Origin: Burkholderia seminalis DSM 23518
GTDB taxonomy: Bacteria > Pseudomonadota > Gammaproteobacteria > Burkholderiales > Burkholderiaceae
DNA length: 64,000 nucleotides
Assembly (NCBI RefSeq): GCF_902832885.1
Contig: NZ_CADFDK010000003.1
Location: 62,001 to 126,000, forward strand
Direction: 5' to 3'
Shown here: piece after piece, positions 62,928 through 64,000 of the stretch
How the letters are laid out: each line of letters starts with the position of its first letter
Position numbering within the stretch: position 1 is the first letter of the stretch
The notes under the pieces: model-generated
Databases searched by the model: none
Told to the model about the DNA's origin: nothing
What the model saw: only the letters and a program-made list of their open reading frames with translations
Translations under genes and position numbers: made by a program

Positions 62928-64000
62928 TCAGAATCGCGCGGCCCGGTACGGCGCGAGGTCCAGCGGCGGAGCGCGCCGGGCGACGAGGTCGGCGACGAGC
63001 TGTCCGGTGATGCCGGCGAGCGTCACGCCGAGATGCTGATGACCGAATGCATGGATCACGCGCGCACTGCCGCGTGCGTGGCCGATGACGGGCACGCCGT
63101 CGGGCAGCGTCGGCCGGAAGCCGAGCCAGTTGCGCGTCGGCGCGCCGAGCGACGGCACGGCTTCGCGCGCGGACCGCGTGAGCAGCGCGACGAGCGACGG
63201 GTTCATCGGCGCGTCGAAGCCGCCGAGCTCGACGGTGCCGGCCGCGCGCAGCCCTTCGTCGAGCGGCGTCATGTAGAAGCCGCGTTCGGCCCAGCCGACC
63301 GGCCGCGTGACGCGCTCTCCGGGCGCGCCGAACTGCACGTGATAACCGCGCTCGGTGTCGAGCGGCACCGCATCGCCGCATGCGGCCGCGAATTCGCGCG
63401 AGCGGGCGCCCGCGGCGACGACGACGTGATCGAACGCGCGGACCGTCCCGCCCGCCTGCACGTTCACGGTATCGCCGGCAGGCGTGATGCGCTCGACGCG
63501 CGCGCGATCGAGCGTCGCGCCGCCGGCGGAAAGGTGCGCGAACAACGCGCCGAGAAAGCCGTGCGGATCGGAGAAATGCCAGCTGCCGACGAACAGCACG
63601 CCGCGCGCGAAGATAGGCGCGAGCGCGGGTTCGAGCGCGCGGATCGCGCCCGCGTCGAGCGTCTCGAACGGCACGCCGAGCCGGCGTCGCAACGCGAGCG
63701 ACGGTTGCGCGGCATCGAACGACGCCTGCCGCGCGTACAGGTACAGGCATTCGCGCGGCCGCACGAACGCCGCGAGCCGCGGCGAAGCGAGCAGCGGCGC
63801 ATAACCGTCGGCGGCGCGCGACAACAGGGCGGCCAGCGCGCTCGCGCTGCGTGCGTGGCGCGCGGGCGTCGATGCGAGCAGGAACCGCGCGAGCCACGGT
63901 GCGCCGTGCAGCAGGTACGGCCAGCGGATACGCAGCGGGCTGTCGGCGGCGAACAGGAAGTGCGGCAGCTCGCGGAACACGGACGGCCCGTTCACCGGCA
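62928..64000 (-). CDS. D-amino-acid-dehydrogenase-like FAD oxidoreductase, 5' end outside window
   Basis: The frame is open to the right edge, so the N-terminal FAD-binding loop (GxGxxG) lies outside. The ~356 residues present cover the DAO-type substrate and FAD domains: GPSVFRELPHFLFAADSPLRIRWPYLLHGAPWLARFLL, YARQASFDAAQPSLALRRRLGVPFETLDAGAIRALEPAL, VVAAGARSREFAAACGDAVPLDTERGYHVQF, and the FAD-closing HAFGHQHLGVTLAGITGQLVADLV. This matches the DadA/glycine-oxidase group. It lies 41 nt before the LivK-type gene; together they suggest amino-acid uptake and deamination. Confidence 0.88.
   Translation of the reverse strand, partial: PVNGPSVFRELPHFLFAADSPLRIRWPYLLHGAPWLARFLLASTPARHARSASALAALLSRAADGYAPLLASPRLAAFVRPRECLYLYARQASFDAAQPSLALRRRLGVPFETLDAGAIRALEPALAPIFARGVLFVGSWHFSDPHGFLGALFAHLSAGGATLDRARVERITPAGDTVNVQAGGTVRAFDHVVVAAGARSREFAAACGDAVPLDTERGYHVQFGAPGERVTRPVGWAERGFYMTPLDEGLRAAGTVELGGFDAPMNPSLVALLTRSAREAVPSLGAPTRNWLGFRPTLPDGVPVIGHARGSARVIHAFGHQHLGVTLAGITGQLVADLVARRAPPLDLAPYRAARF

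Overview
The window is about two-thirds G+C, with dense, short-spaced genes, many LysR, AraC and IclR regulators and several ABC uptake systems. Protein-level features (guanidine/urea carboxylase cluster, amino-acid porters, MacAB-type efflux, a LysE exporter, lipoproteins) point to a betaproteobacterium of the Burkholderia type, probably a secondary or tertiary replicon of a Burkholderia cepacia-complex-like genome. This is inferred from gene content and style; no rRNA or tRNA was seen.

Left end (1-10114): a guanidine-assimilation locus. Two guanidine-I (ykkC) riboswitches face away from each other. One precedes the solute-binding protein gene of an ABC importer (minus strand). The other precedes an operon of two DUF1989 carboxyguanidine-deiminase subunits, a biotin-dependent guanidine (urea) carboxylase, allophanate hydrolase, and the permease and ATPase of the importer. 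Together they would import guanidine and convert it through carboxyguanidine and allophanate to ammonia and CO2.

10144-18446: a Bcr/CflA-type MFS pump, then a compact minus-strand operon (ketopantoate-reductase-like enzyme, VOC protein, MaoC hydratase, family III CoA-transferase, AroE, AroQ, MHS-family porter). It is divergent from a NodD/NahR-type LysR gene, and an inverted repeat lies between them. This looks like an unassigned catabolic pathway for a carboxylic or alicyclic acid.

18589-26042: a secreted alginate-lyase/LamG lipoprotein and a MacA-MacB-outer-membrane-factor exporter operon. 26043-29175 is a noticeably AT-rich, decayed stretch: two small ORFs upstream of macA, a small membrane ORF, a frameshifted methyltransferase remnant, a thioredoxin-fusion gene split by an in-frame amber codon, and an IS66-type TnpA relic.

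29176-38305: an ATP-grasp / alpha-E / transglutaminase operon with an IclR regulator, an AnsP-like amino-acid permease, and a four-gene polar amino-acid ABC importer. 38561-46406: assorted metabolic genes (aldose 1-epimerase, PhzF, Nudix hydrolase, SDR, alpha/beta hydrolase), AraC and LysR regulators and a LysE exporter. 46491-51707: envelope proteins of unknown role, including a predicted eight-repeat beta-propeller lipoprotein.

51855-64000: an AraC regulator, a protein with an intact PD-(D/E)XK nuclease signature, a 2-keto-4-pentenoate hydratase, a universal stress protein behind an FNR-type palindrome, a large tyrosine recombinase, an unusual MoeA-like/SUKH fusion, a TfoX-N protein, a secreted unknown, a Liv-type binding protein and the 3' part of a D-amino-acid-dehydrogenase-like oxidoreductase. 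The points most worth a second look are the paired riboswitches, the unassigned CoA-transferase operon, the MoeA-SUKH fusion and the PD-(D/E)XK protein.
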